This document shows, one piece after another, positions 32,185 through 41,946 of a stretch of DNA of 64,000 bases. The notes under the pieces were generated by a model. The model did not search any database. It was not told the origin of the DNA and saw only the letters and a list, made by a program, of their open reading frames with translations. A program made the position numbers and the translations under genes. The stretch covers positions 124,001 through 188,000 of the forward strand of contig CAKTVV010000001.1 of the NCBI GenBank assembly GCA_934630515.1, read 5' to 3'. The DNA is from an uncultured Eubacteriales bacterium (GTDB taxonomy: Bacteria > Bacillota > Clostridia > Oscillospirales > Acutalibacteraceae). Every line of letters starts with the position of its first letter. The first letter of the stretch is position 1.

Positions 32185-33540
32185 TCATATCTGCAATTCC
32201 GCTCCCCGGCACAGATACTTGCGAACGAACATTTCCAGCGACGGCAGCGTATCCGCCTGCCCATATGCCCCGTTGTTTCCCGCCGTTCCGGCGCCGTTCA
32301 GCAGAATGGAACGGCAGCCGGCGCTGTTTCCTGCCAGAATGTCGTTTTCGCCGTCGCCGACCATATAGGATGCCGCCAGATCGATATGCAGCTCCCGGGC
32401 GGCACGCAACAGCATCCCGGGCTTCGGCTTGCGGCAGTCGCAATCGATCTTCAGCTCCGGGATTTCACCGGCATACCCCTTGTGCGGATGATGGGGGCAG
32501 TAATACAAGCCGTCGATATAGGCGCCCTGCAGCCCCAGCTCCGTCTCCATCCGCTGATGGATCCGATCCAGCTCCTGCCGGGTGACCTCGCCCCGGGCAA
32601 TGACCGGCTGATTCGTCACCACGACAGCCAGATATCCGGATTCGTTAATGCACCGGATGGCCTCCGCAACCCCCGGTATCAGTTCAAAATCCTCAATGCT
32701 GCGCAGAAATCCCTTATACACATTGATCGTTCCGTCCCGATCCAAAAACACAGCCTTTTGTGCGCTGGAGAGGTTCTTCGCCGTAACGATCCCGTTGGCG
32801 TAATCCCGGCTCACCGCCTCATACCGCTCCGGCGTGCCCATATCCTTCACATATTCCGGGCTGTCGTAGCAATACATGGCGCCCGTGCCGCACAGCGGCT
32901 TCAGGATCTGCCGATCCAGATCCACCTTGACCGTTTTCCCGTCAGCGTTCGGCTTTCCGATCGTTTCCGGCGATACATCGAGTCGATCCAGCACCCGGGG
33001 ATCGAGGATATGCAGCCCCGCATTGACCCGGTTGGTGTAATACTGCGGGCGTACCTCCTCCTTTGTCAGCCACCGTTCCACCCGTCCGGAGGCATCGGCG
33101 ACGATCAGAGCGGAATCGTAGGGGTGGGCATTGGGATGGGTAAACAGCGTCACCAGACCGCCATGGGCGTTATGATACGCCAGCATCCGGTTAAAGTCCA
33201 CATCAAACACGGCGTCGGCATTGAGCAGCAAAAACGGCTCGTCCCCCAGCTCCTGCCGCAGACAGATCAGTGCGCCGGCATTGCCCAGCGGTACCTCCTC
33301 GACAAAATAGCGAATATGCACGCCAAAGCGGCTGCCGTCGCCGCAATATGCCTCGATCATCTCATGCCGATACGACACCGTCAGGATCAGATCCGTAAAC
33401 CCCTGCGCCGCCAGCGAGCGGATCTCCCGCTCCAGGACCGGCACGCCGTCTATGGGGATCAGCGGCTTCGGGATGTCGGGAAACCGCTCGGATATACGGG
33501 TGCCCCGTCCGCCTGCCATCAGTATTGCCTTTGCTGCCAT
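32185..33540 (-). CDS. Fused heptose-1-phosphate nucleotidyltransferase and heptose bisphosphate phosphatase
   Basis: Two domains are fused in 451 residues. Residues 1 to about 235 form a sugar-phosphate nucleotidyltransferase (LMAGGRGTRI at the N-terminus, LGNAGALICL, LLLNADAVFD) of the HddC type. Residues about 260-451 form a HAD phosphatase of the GmhB type, with FLDRDGTIN, the zinc-site segments CPHHP and CDCRKPKPG, and VGDGENDILAGNSAG. With GmhA and HddA encoded in the same cluster this completes GDP-D-glycero-D-manno-heptose synthesis from sedoheptulose 7-phosphate. The start at 33540 follows AAGGAAGAAG. The nucleotide (GDP versus other) is inferred from context. Confidence 0.85.
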   Translation of the reverse strand: MAAKAILMAGGRGTRISERFPDIPKPLIPIDGVPVLEREIRSLAAQGFTDLILTVSYRHEMIEAYCGDGSRFGVHIRYFVEEVPLGNAGALICLRQELGDEPFLLLNADAVFDVDFNRMLAYHNAHGGLVTLFTHPNAHPYDSALIVADASGRVERWLTKEEVRPQYYTNRVNAGLHILDPRVLDRLDVSPETIGKPNADGKTVKVDLDRQILKPLCGTGAMYCYDSPEYVKDMGTPERYEAVSRDYANGIVTAKNLSSAQKAVFLDRDGTINVYKGFLRSIEDFELIPGVAEAIRCINESGYLAVVVTNQPVIARGEVTRQELDRIHQRMETELGLQGAYIDGLYYCPHHPHKGYAGEIPELKIDCDCRKPKPGMLLRAARELHIDLAASYMVGDGENDILAGNSAGCRSILLNGAGTAGNNGAYGQADTLPSLEMFVRKYLCRGAELQI

Positions 33541-33593
33541 CGTCTTCTTCCTTTCCGTGGGACTCTCCCCTATCGAGGGGGTCACGATACGGC

Positions 33594-34736
33594 TTACAAG
33601 CCCTCTCTTTTGGCACAGGACAGGGCGGCAGCCACCACCGCATCCATGTCGTAGTATTTGTACTCGCCCAAGCGCCCGCCGAACACCACCTTGGTCTCAG
33701 CGTCCGCCAGCGTCTTATACCGGGCATAGAGTGCGCTGTTTTTGGCGTCGTTCACCGGGTAATAGGGCTCGTCCCCCGGCTTCCATTCGGCGCTGTATTC
33801 CCGGCTGATCACCGTTTTCGGCAGCTCATGCCCCTCCTCGTCCAGACCGAACTCGAACCACTTATGCTCGATGATCCGTGTCCAGGGCGTTTCGGCATCG
33901 GTGTAATTGACCGCTGCGTTCCCCTGATAATTCGACGTATCCAGCGTCTCCGTTTCAAACCGTACCGAACGGTACTCCAGCGCCCCCAGGCTGTACCCGA
34001 AATAGGCGTCCACGGCGCCGGTGTAGATGACCCGCTCCGCCTGTGCGTCCAAAGCGGCCTTTGCCTCCGGGCTGGCCAGATAATCCACCCCCAGCCGGAT
34101 CTCGATCGAGCCGGGCAGGGAGCGATCGTCCAGCATATGCTCCACCATCCGGGTATATCCGCCGATCGGGATCCCCTGATACAGCGCATTGAAATAATTA
34201 TTGTCAAAGGTAAACCGAACCGGCAGCCGTTTGATGATAAACGCCGGCAGCTCATGGCAGGGACGTCCCCACTGCTTTTGTGTGTATCCCTTGATCAGCT
34301 TCTCGTAAATATCCACCCCGACCAGCCGGATCGCCTGCTCCTCCAGATTGGTCGGCTCGGCGATACCGGCCGCCTGCCGCTGCTCCTCGATCTTCGCCTG
34401 TGCCTCCTGCGGGGTGATCACGCCCCACATCCGGTTAAAGGTATACATATTGAAGGGCAGTGAATACAGCTCGCCCTTATAGTTCGCCACCGGCGCATTG
34501 GTGAACCGATTGAACGTGGCAAACCGGTTCAGATATTCCCATACCTGCGTATTGTTCGTGTGGAAGATATGGGCGCCATACCGATGCACCTGGATCCCTT
34601 CGCACTTCTCCGTATACACGTTTCCGGCGACGGTGCTCCGCTTATCCAGCACCAGAACCCGCTTACCGGCTGCCGCCGCTTCGTGGGCAAACACCGCCCC
34701 AAACAACCCGGCTCCCACGATCAGATAATCGTACAT
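33594..34736 (-). CDS. glf: UDP-galactopyranose mutase
   Basis: This 380-residue flavoenzyme converts UDP-galactopyranose to UDP-galactofuranose. It has the FAD-binding DYLIVGAGLFGAVFAHEA start, HRYGAHIFHTNN, WGRPCHELPAFIIKRLPVR and RVIYTGAVDAYFGY, all diagnostic. It implies galactofuranose in the surface glycan made by this cluster. Confidence 0.96.
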   Translation of the reverse strand: MYDYLIVGAGLFGAVFAHEAAAAGKRVLVLDKRSTVAGNVYTEKCEGIQVHRYGAHIFHTNNTQVWEYLNRFATFNRFTNAPVANYKGELYSLPFNMYTFNRMWGVITPQEAQAKIEEQRQAAGIAEPTNLEEQAIRLVGVDIYEKLIKGYTQKQWGRPCHELPAFIIKRLPVRFTFDNNYFNALYQGIPIGGYTRMVEHMLDDRSLPGSIEIRLGVDYLASPEAKAALDAQAERVIYTGAVDAYFGYSLGALEYRSVRFETETLDTSNYQGNAAVNYTDAETPWTRIIEHKWFEFGLDEEGHELPKTVISREYSAEWKPGDEPYYPVNDAKNSALYARYKTLADAETKVVFGGRLGEYKYYDMDAVVAAALSCAKREGL

Positions 34737-34754
34737 ATTTCCGCTCTCCCTTTC

Positions 34755-36485
34755 TTATGGTTTGTAGGTCCACCAATAGTACTGCGCATACTTCATCTGC
34801 CGCAGCCAATCCTGATCCGCCTGTGCTGCCTCTCCGTAGGTCTGAAAGGCGTACCCGCTGTCGTATATTCCATAGTTGCCGATGACCGGATATTTTTGCA
34901 GCATCTGCAGCATATACCGATCCCATTGGGTCATCGACAGCCCCGCCTCCGCCTTGATGACCGCATGCAGATAGCCGGCGTTCATATACGGTCGGCCGCA
35001 GGTCTCCCGGGAATAATTGCTCCAGATCAGATAGGGGGTCACATATTTGGCTTCGCTTTGCTGCGCCGTCAGCGTATCGCTGCCGAATATCTGCTCATAC
35101 GCCCCATCCGTCAGCGCCGGCTGGTGATCGCCGAAAAACACGATCATCGTCGGCTCCTCGACCGCCGAAAAATAGCCGATCAGCTTTTCCAGCGCCTGGT
35201 CGGTGTACTGCACCAGCGACAGATAGCTGTTGAGCTCGTCGCTGCCGTATGCGTCCGCATGCACGGTGTATTCATCCATGGGATAGGAATACGCCCCATG
35301 ATTCTGCATCGTCACATTGAATACAAACAGCTTGTCCTCCGGCTTGCTCTCATACCGCCGGATCAGCGCCTCAAAATCCGCCTCGTCGGATACACACCAG
35401 CGGATCCACTCGGCGCCCTGATAGCTGTTGTCGATATTCTGAAATTCCTTAAAGCCAAACAGCGGGTACAGCGTATCCCGCCCGTAGTTTTTTCCGTAGA
35501 AGGGGTGCATCGCCACCGGATAGTATCCGGCTTCGGTTGCCGCCGTACACAGGTTGATGGTGTTATACCGTCCCGCCCGGCCGGTCAGCAGATTATACGG
35601 ATTCAGCGAGCCGATATCCATGAAGGTGCTGTTTCCGCCGGTGAGGACCTCCCATTCGGTGGTGGCGGTGCCGCCGCCGATCACATGCACCCCCAGCCAG
35701 CCCTTTTCCACATTGGCGCTGTTCTGCAAAGAATGGAAGAAGGGCAGCACCTCCCGATCCGTCGTGATCTCTCCCAGCACCGATAGGTCGGCAAAGGACT
35801 CATCCATGATGACGATCAGATTGGTCGGCGTGGGATTGGACAGCACCGGCTCCGTCCCGGCCTGAGAAGCAATGAATGCCTGCGTTTCCTCCCGGTCGTA
35901 TCCCCCGGGCGGAGCATTGCGGTAGCTCCTGACCAGCTTGGCGTTGGTATACAGCCAGCCGTATTGGGTCACGCTGTCTCGGATGTTCCAGCCGCTCAGA
36001 TCGGCGGCGGTGGTACAGCAGGTGACGATCAGCACGGCTGCACCGGCGATAGCCGCCGCACATCGCCAAAGCACCCGCTTTTTCCCTGTGATCCGCCGCC
36101 GCTCCCCGGACAAGACCGCCACAGCCAGCAAAACCGCCAGAGCCGCCACCGTCACCACAGAAAAGGACAGGGTGAGCGTATAGCTGCCGGCCACCGTCGC
36201 CGCCGTGCGCAGGGAAAACAGATCCGTAAACAGCACCGGCTGCCCGCGGAATTGATCCATATAGTAATTCGCCAGCGCCACGCCGGTGCCGCATCCCAGA
36301 AACAGCAGACTGCCGAGCCTTTGCCCTGCGACCCCGAGGAAAACCGCATACAGGGCATAGATCAGCAGCAGGTTGACCGGCATATATCCGGTTGTCAGAT
36401 AGGCGGTGTTTCCCTCCAGCCATGCCGCATACAGCAGCACAAACACCGGCAGCAGCAGACAGCACAGCTCCGCCCACATCGTCAT
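34755..36485 (-). CDS. LTA synthase-family phosphoglycerol transferase (membrane sulfatase fold)
   Basis: The 576-residue product has about five N-terminal membrane helices and an extracellular alkaline-phosphatase/sulfatase domain. The metal site starts at NLIVIMDESFADL, the catalytic Thr lies in GGGTATTEWEVLTGG, and the second metal motif is VFFGDHQPAL. LtaS-family enzymes transfer sn-glycerol 1-phosphate from phosphatidylglycerol. Its place inside a polysaccharide operon suggests it decorates the glycan with phosphoglycerol rather than building a lipoteichoic acid chain. Confidence 0.88.
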   Translation of the reverse strand: MTMWAELCCLLLPVFVLLYAAWLEGNTAYLTTGYMPVNLLLIYALYAVFLGVAGQRLGSLLFLGCGTGVALANYYMDQFRGQPVLFTDLFSLRTAATVAGSYTLTLSFSVVTVAALAVLLAVAVLSGERRRITGKKRVLWRCAAAIAGAAVLIVTCCTTAADLSGWNIRDSVTQYGWLYTNAKLVRSYRNAPPGGYDREETQAFIASQAGTEPVLSNPTPTNLIVIMDESFADLSVLGEITTDREVLPFFHSLQNSANVEKGWLGVHVIGGGTATTEWEVLTGGNSTFMDIGSLNPYNLLTGRAGRYNTINLCTAATEAGYYPVAMHPFYGKNYGRDTLYPLFGFKEFQNIDNSYQGAEWIRWCVSDEADFEALIRRYESKPEDKLFVFNVTMQNHGAYSYPMDEYTVHADAYGSDELNSYLSLVQYTDQALEKLIGYFSAVEEPTMIVFFGDHQPALTDGAYEQIFGSDTLTAQQSEAKYVTPYLIWSNYSRETCGRPYMNAGYLHAVIKAEAGLSMTQWDRYMLQMLQKYPVIGNYGIYDSGYAFQTYGEAAQADQDWLRQMKYAQYYWWTYKP

Positions 36486-36500
36486 GACCCGATGCGCCCT

Positions 36501-37148
36501 TTACCGGCAGGCACCGTATGCAGACAGCGCCAACAGCAGCGCCAGCAGCCCCGCCACCCAGTGATACCGGGTCCTTACGGCGATACGGCATTCCAGCGGC
36601 AAAAAGTGATCCGTCCACATGCGGTCGCTGACCTGCAGCGTGTTTTCGCCCGCCCGCTCACAGGTCACGACCGCCGGACCGTGTGCGCCGGAGAAAGTCA
36701 GGCAGAGCGCCAGTTGCTCCTGCCGCTTCACCGGTACCCCGATCGTATCCAGCTGCACCTGCGTGAACCCGGACATGGTGAGATAGGTGCCGTCCAGCAG
36801 CGATGCGCCCGCCACACGGGTGGTATACAGCGGTGTACCCGCCTCATTCTGTATCGAGATCTCCAGATCCCCGTCCAGCTCCTCGGGCAGCTCCACCAGC
36901 CTGAGGAGCAGGCTCTGCAGCTCGCCGGAGGCGGTCATGGTTACGTTCTGGCGCCATTCCACGTCCTTTTCCAGCGGCGTTCGCTGCGTCGCCTCGGTTG
37001 CTCCCGCCTCCAGCACGACCGTGGCGGTGCTCTCCCGGGTCAGCTGCTCCCGATGGGTGCAGACATACCCCAGATACCCGCACAGAGTGACAGCTGTCAG
37101 GCACAGGATCCCGATCTTTTTTATGATGTGCCGGCTCCGGCGCTCCAT
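36501..37148 (-). CDS. Membrane-anchored protein of unknown function in glycan operon
   Basis: The 215-residue product has one N-terminal membrane helix (IGILCLTAVTLCGYLGYVC), an extracellular domain that looks all-beta (EWRQNVTMTASGELQSLLLR onward), and a C-terminal helix (WVAGLLALLLALSAYG) with a few residues beyond. No family was recognised. It sits 15 bases upstream of the LtaS-like gene, and the two may form a complex at the membrane. No catalytic motif was seen. Confidence 0.65.
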   Translation of the reverse strand: MERRSRHIIKKIGILCLTAVTLCGYLGYVCTHREQLTRESTATVVLEAGATEATQRTPLEKDVEWRQNVTMTASGELQSLLLRLVELPEELDGDLEISIQNEAGTPLYTTRVAGASLLDGTYLTMSGFTQVQLDTIGVPVKRQEQLALCLTFSGAHGPAVVTCERAGENTLQVSDRMWTDHFLPLECRIAVRTRYHWVAGLLALLLALSAYGACR

Positions 37149-37224
37149 CCGCCGCCCTCCTTCCGCCGATCTCCTCCGGGCGTTCCCATCGGTCGGCTGC
37201 TTTCGCCCGGGCGCCGCCGGGCGC

Positions 37225-38088
37225 TCAGCGCAGGTTCCGCAGCGCCCGCAGAGAGGTCTGCGCCCACTTGCTCAGCCCCAACAGGCTCGGTGTGCGATAA
37301 ATGAACCGCTTGATACGGCTCTTACACGCCGGACCGTAATCCAGCTCGTTGGCTTCCGTATTCTTCACGTCGTAGTGGCGGATGCGCTTTTTGTCGATAT
37401 TCGCCTCCACCCAGACGAGGATCAGCAGCTCCGACAGGAACCCATCCACCCGGGGGATCCGCTCCTCGTGAAGCGTATCCCGCACGACCTCGTCATACCT
37501 TTTCAGCACGCCAAAAAGCCACTCGCTATAGGCGCAGAAGGTCTCCTTGCGTGCGATAAACATATTGAACCAGCACTGGCGCTTCCCGTAGATCACCTTT
37601 TCAAAGGCCGGCACATACTCCGGATAGTATTCCCGCATGATCCCGTAGACGATCTGCCATTGCTTATCCTGCTGCTCCAACGGCCGATGGCGGTACAAAA
37701 TGGAGCTGTTCCGGAGCTTGGCGGAATAATACGGTATGAGAATATCGCAATCGCCGCCGGTCAGCACCCGCTCGATCGCCGCCCGCTTCAGAATGTCCTG
37801 TGCAAAGCAGGTGGACCCCTTATGGTAATCCATAAAGAAGCGCCGATAGTGCACCAGCCCCAGAATATCCGTCTCCGGAGCCAGATTCTTCCACGCCCAA
37901 TACTGGGCGGTCAGCTCGCAATAGTAGGGGTTCTCATCGGCTATATTCTCGCCGTCGGCGTCGGAAAACCAGGTGCGCTCCCCGCCGGCGGTATCCGGCT
38001 TGCGCCCCACCCGGATCACACGGTATCCATCCGGCAAAAAGCTATCGTCAAAGTCCTTATGCGCCACGGTCAGAATAACTGTATTCAT
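37225..38088 (-). CDS. DUF4422-family glycosyltransferase
   Basis: This 287-residue cytoplasmic enzyme resembles the DUF4422 capsular/exopolysaccharide transferases (GT-A-like). Characteristic blocks are NPYYCELTAQYWAWKN, LGLVHYRRFF and CWFNMFIARKETFCAYSEWL. The ATG at 38088 has AAAGGAAATGG upstream and gives the family N-terminus TVILTVAHKDFDD. The sugar transferred is unknown. Confidence 0.85.
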   Translation of the reverse strand: MNTVILTVAHKDFDDSFLPDGYRVIRVGRKPDTAGGERTWFSDADGENIADENPYYCELTAQYWAWKNLAPETDILGLVHYRRFFMDYHKGSTCFAQDILKRAAIERVLTGGDCDILIPYYSAKLRNSSILYRHRPLEQQDKQWQIVYGIMREYYPEYVPAFEKVIYGKRQCWFNMFIARKETFCAYSEWLFGVLKRYDEVVRDTLHEERIPRVDGFLSELLILVWVEANIDKKRIRHYDVKNTEANELDYGPACKSRIKRFIYRTPSLLGLSKWAQTSLRALRNLR

Positions 38089-38123
38089 ACCTATCCATTT
38101 CCTTTCTTTGCGGACAGCCGGAT

Positions 38124-39581
38124 TCACCCGTGCCGTTTCAGCTTCCCGAGCACCGTTTTACACGCCTGCAGCACCAGCGTATCCTTCATCATCAGCAGCA
38201 GACAGCCGTACACCCCTACGCCCAGACACAGCTGGATCGCCAGACACAGGAAATCGTTTTTCACGATATACCCGCACAGGTGCACCAAGGCAAACATCAC
38301 CACCGACGCCAGCAAATACCGGCCGCCATAGGCCTTCAGCGCCTTCCAATCGATCATCCTCCGGGACATCCAGATCATCATGCCCGAGACCACACCCTCC
38401 GTGATCAGCGTAGCGACCGCCGCCCCCACAGACTGGAACCAATAGACCAGCACGATATTCAGCACCAGATTGGTCGCCGAGCCAATGCACACGGCACGGG
38501 CGCTTTCCGCCCGCCGCCCCGCCGGAACCAGATACATACCGTCCAGATAGACGCTGAAGCCGAGGATCACCACCATCGGCATAAACACATACAGGATATA
38601 GGTGGTCTTTTCAAAGCCGGCGCCGAAAAAGAGCGGCACGAACCGGTCGGCGATCGCCGCCACCCCGAAAGCGGTCGGCAGGGAGATCATCAGCATAAAG
38701 GCCAGCGCCTTGTTCAGCTTACCGGAAAACTCCTCCATATTGTTCTTGGAATACAGGTTGGACATCCGGGGAGCCGCCACGTTGGAAAGGGATTGCACAA
38801 ACACATTGGCAATGATCAGAATTTTATTTGCCTGTTCATAATAGCCGTTTTCCGCATTATCCTTAGTGATCCAATTGATCACGCTTTTGTCCAGAATGGA
38901 ATACACCGACGCCGCAATGGTGGGAATGAAAAACACCAGCACGCTCTTTAGGTGCCGCCGCAGATTCAGGGACCGGACCGGCACCCGATCCACGTACCGG
39001 TCCATACCGATCCACAGAGATACATTCGACAGCAGCGTTCCCATGCTGGTGATCCCGATATAGATCGCCAGATCGCCGCTGTCGTGAATCAGCAAAAAGA
39101 TCGCCGCCACGGAAAGCAGCTTAATGGCGCAATTCCGGATCGCAATGAACCGAAAGCGCTCATACGCCTGGAAAAACCAGTTGATATCCAGAAACGAGGC
39201 GACGATCGTGATGTACTGCACCAGATAATACACCCGATATTCCGGCGAGTTGAGCGCCAGAAACAGATAGGCAATGCCGGTGATCAGAAAGGTGATCAGA
39301 TGCAGCAGCTGCAGCTCCCAAAAGATCTGACTGACCTTCTGCCGGTCGTCCCGCCAGATGGCGATCTCCCGCTGCCCATAGCCGGAGATCCCCAGCATCC
39401 CGAACAGCGTAAAGTAGGTCACGTTGGCTGCGGTATAGCTGGAGATCCCAATGCCGTCGGCACCGAAAATACGGGATACATACGGATTGGTGACCATCGG
39501 GATCATGAAGGTCACAAACTGACTGATCACATTAAACAGATAGTTGGCTTTTACGCTGGGGGCTATATTTGAACGCTTCAC
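38124..39581 (-). CDS. Oligosaccharide flippase Wzx
   Basis: This 485-residue protein has about 12-14 membrane helices and the PST/MATE-type flippase N-terminus (NYLFNVISQFVTFMIPMVTN, then PYVSRIFGADGIGISSY). It moves the lipid-linked repeat unit across the membrane. The GTG at 39581 was chosen because AAGGAG lies 7 bases upstream, and it makes a GTGA overlap with the end of the preceding glycosyltransferase gene; the longer TTG-initiated frame lacks a site. Confidence 0.9.
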   Translation of the reverse strand: MKRSNIAPSVKANYLFNVISQFVTFMIPMVTNPYVSRIFGADGIGISSYTAANVTYFTLFGMLGISGYGQREIAIWRDDRQKVSQIFWELQLLHLITFLITGIAYLFLALNSPEYRVYYLVQYITIVASFLDINWFFQAYERFRFIAIRNCAIKLLSVAAIFLLIHDSGDLAIYIGITSMGTLLSNVSLWIGMDRYVDRVPVRSLNLRRHLKSVLVFFIPTIAASVYSILDKSVINWITKDNAENGYYEQANKILIIANVFVQSLSNVAAPRMSNLYSKNNMEEFSGKLNKALAFMLMISLPTAFGVAAIADRFVPLFFGAGFEKTTYILYVFMPMVVILGFSVYLDGMYLVPAGRRAESARAVCIGSATNLVLNIVLVYWFQSVGAAVATLITEGVVSGMMIWMSRRMIDWKALKAYGGRYLLASVVMFALVHLCGYIVKNDFLCLAIQLCLGVGVYGCLLLMMKDTLVLQACKTVLGKLKRHG

Positions 39582-40735
39582 GGCTGTTTCTCCTTTTTCC
39601 GGTTCACCCAAGCGACGACCGGCTCTAACGCCTTTTCCCAGGTGTAGTGTGCGGCAACATAGCGGTAAGCCGCCTGCGCTGTGGCTTTCATGTGCGGCTC
39701 ATCCCGCAGGCACTGCCGCAGCTTTTCCGTCAGATCCTCCAGCGACCCGGAGGCGAACAAAGTCCCGTAGGTGCCGTCCCGGAGCATATTGACATTGGCA
39801 GGAATATCGGAGCCGATCGCATAGCAGCCGCAGCTGAGCGCCTCCACCGTAGCCAGCCCGAAGCTCTCCCAGGCGGAGGGCAGGCAAAACACCTTGGCGT
39901 CCGAGTATATCTGCTGCAATTCATCCCGGTCGGTGACGGGGCCGCTGAACCACACCCGCTCCCGCAGCTCGGGGTGCCGCTGAAAATACTCTTGAATATA
40001 CGGCTCGAAATCCGGCTCCACCGTTCCCACCAGCCGCAGCTTCCACCGGGGGAACTCCGCCGCCACCGCCGCAAAACCCTCCAGAAGCAGATCGGTCTTT
40101 TTGGATGGATCCCCGTTGCGGGCGACCGTCAGTATCGTATCGCTCCGCTGCTCATAGGGGACCTCCCGCTCCTGACGCCAGCTGACGCCGTTCGGTATAT
40201 AGCGGATATTTTCAAACGGCCATTTTTTCTGCAGCTTTTCGCTGTTTTGCCGGTTTTGTACGCCCCACAGCACGTCCCGGATATTCTGGTCGGAGAGCAG
40301 CGTCCGGATGATCCGGCGCTTCCAGCCGGAAGCCGGCAGCTGATAGTCCAGCAGCCGCTGCCCGTCGGTGTCGCAGTGGACATACACCGCTCCTGCGGGG
40401 TTTCTGCGCTTGTACAGCCATATATACAGCCACGTCCACCGTTCAAAGAAGAATAGGTGCAGCACATCGATCCGGGGCGCATTTTTCCGCAGCCAGGAGA
40501 ACAGCGTCAGATGGCGCCGCCGGGGGGAGGGATGCCCCTTCAGCAGCGGGGTGCAGACCTCACTGAAATATGTGGCTTTATACGGGTACTCCCGGTCGTC
40601 CCACAGCGGGATGACCGCCCTCCAGCCGTACCGCTGCTGCAGGGTCAGCGGTATCATGCCGGGGTCCTTGATCAGATGGACATTCTCCATGTCCAGAAAC
40701 AGCGTAGCCACAGTTGGCTTCGGTCGTGCATTCAT
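39578..40735 (-). CDS. Glycosyltransferase family 4
   Basis: This 385-residue GT-B enzyme has a C-terminal nucleotide-sugar domain with TVARNGDPSKKTDLLLEGF, VWFSGPVTDRDELQQIYSDA and the retaining-GT4 E-x7-E region ESFGLATVEALSCG. The N-terminal acceptor domain is divergent. It overlaps wzy upstream and wzx downstream by 4 bases each. Confidence 0.88.
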   Translation of the reverse strand: MNARPKPTVATLFLDMENVHLIKDPGMIPLTLQQRYGWRAVIPLWDDREYPYKATYFSEVCTPLLKGHPSPRRRHLTLFSWLRKNAPRIDVLHLFFFERWTWLYIWLYKRRNPAGAVYVHCDTDGQRLLDYQLPASGWKRRIIRTLLSDQNIRDVLWGVQNRQNSEKLQKKWPFENIRYIPNGVSWRQEREVPYEQRSDTILTVARNGDPSKKTDLLLEGFAAVAAEFPRWKLRLVGTVEPDFEPYIQEYFQRHPELRERVWFSGPVTDRDELQQIYSDAKVFCLPSAWESFGLATVEALSCGCYAIGSDIPANVNMLRDGTYGTLFASGSLEDLTEKLRQCLRDEPHMKATAQAAYRYVAAHYTWEKALEPVVAWVNRKKEKQP

Positions 40736-41943
40736 ACCCGTTCTATTCTCCTTTGCTCGTCCGCCGCAGCGTGTCGGCGAATCCGTATCTTACGCCGAAA
40801 CAGACCGGAACGGAGCCCGCTTCTGAGCGCCGGAACCAGCAGAATGCTGAACGGATTCATGACCAATCCGAAGATGCCATTGTTGAATACGGCGTTGAAG
40901 AAGATCATCAGCCAGATGAGCGTCAGCGTGCGGCCCCTTTTCTGGGCGAGCCGCATGATGCACACGCACACCGCCAGCACGATCAGCAAATATACGATGC
41001 CGCCGGATACCAGCATATGGACGTATTCGGAATCCAATATCTCATAATTGTCGTCTATGACGTTGTTCACGAATCCGGTGCCCAGCAATCTGATCCCGTA
41101 CCGCTGGATCACCCGGCTGGCAACGCTCAGCCGTCCGTTAACGACCACATCCAGCGTCGTTCCGATCGACAGCCCTTTATTGTACAGTATGATCAGCAGC
41201 AGCGAGACTCCGCAGAAAATCACGGCGCTGACACGCACCAAAAACGACTGCATAACCCGATCCATCCACGCCGACGAGCAGGAAACCACCGCATACAGCA
41301 CAATAAACAGCAGGATCAGCGCAAAGCCCATGATCGTCTTGCACCGGTAGTATACCAGCGCCGAAACGGCGACCCACAGCAGGTGATCCCACCAGCGGAT
41401 CCTCCCGTCATGCTTATAGTAATACATAAACACAATGGGGATCAGCATCATGATCATTTGCCCGGAATAGCCGAAACCGTTTCCTCCGGCGACCCACACG
41501 CTGCCGAATTTGTTGCGGGAGGTGGTGACATTTTCGATCAATCCGCCGGCGCTTGCCAGCAGCGTCAAGACATACAGCACCACAGACGACCGCAGAATGA
41601 CCGTCAGATATCGGTCAAAATAGCACTCATCCAACACCAGAGAAAACAGCAATACGATAAACAGCGTATTATGCTTTTTGATCCCGGCCTGATAGGTGAA
41701 GTACCCCAGCACCGCTGTGATCACCAGCAGAAACAGCAGCGGGCATTTTCTCCCCCGGACAGCCCGGATGAAAAGCCAGACCAGCGCCAGAAGATAGGAC
41801 GCCGCCTTCAAACCGGCGATCAAAGTCCCCAGTATGCCAAAGTTTACAAAGGTAGTATACTCCAAATAGCGGGGAATAAAATAGGCCATAATACACATCA
41901 TGGACACAAAATAATCCGCCTGTATACGCTTGTGTATCACCAT
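40732..41943 (-). CDS. Polysaccharide polymerase-like membrane protein (Wzy)
   Basis: This 403-residue protein has about 10-12 predicted membrane helices and a large extracytoplasmic loop (SIGTTLDVVVNGRLSVASRV, then ...LLGTGFVNNVIDDNYEI). Such loops resemble Wzy/O-antigen-ligase-type polymerases, where RLLGxG is common. It sits between glycosyltransferases and wzx, as a Wzx/Wzy pathway requires. Sequence similarity in this family is weak, so the call relies on topology and context. Confidence 0.75.
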   Translation of the reverse strand: MVIHKRIQADYFVSMMCIMAYFIPRYLEYTTFVNFGILGTLIAGLKAASYLLALVWLFIRAVRGRKCPLLFLLVITAVLGYFTYQAGIKKHNTLFIVLLFSLVLDECYFDRYLTVILRSSVVLYVLTLLASAGGLIENVTTSRNKFGSVWVAGGNGFGYSGQMIMMLIPIVFMYYYKHDGRIRWWDHLLWVAVSALVYYRCKTIMGFALILLFIVLYAVVSCSSAWMDRVMQSFLVRVSAVIFCGVSLLLIILYNKGLSIGTTLDVVVNGRLSVASRVIQRYGIRLLGTGFVNNVIDDNYEILDSEYVHMLVSGGIVYLLIVLAVCVCIMRLAQKRGRTLTLIWLMIFFNAVFNNGIFGLVMNPFSILLVPALRSGLRSGLFRRKIRIRRHAAADEQRRIERV

Positions 41944-41946
41944 AGG

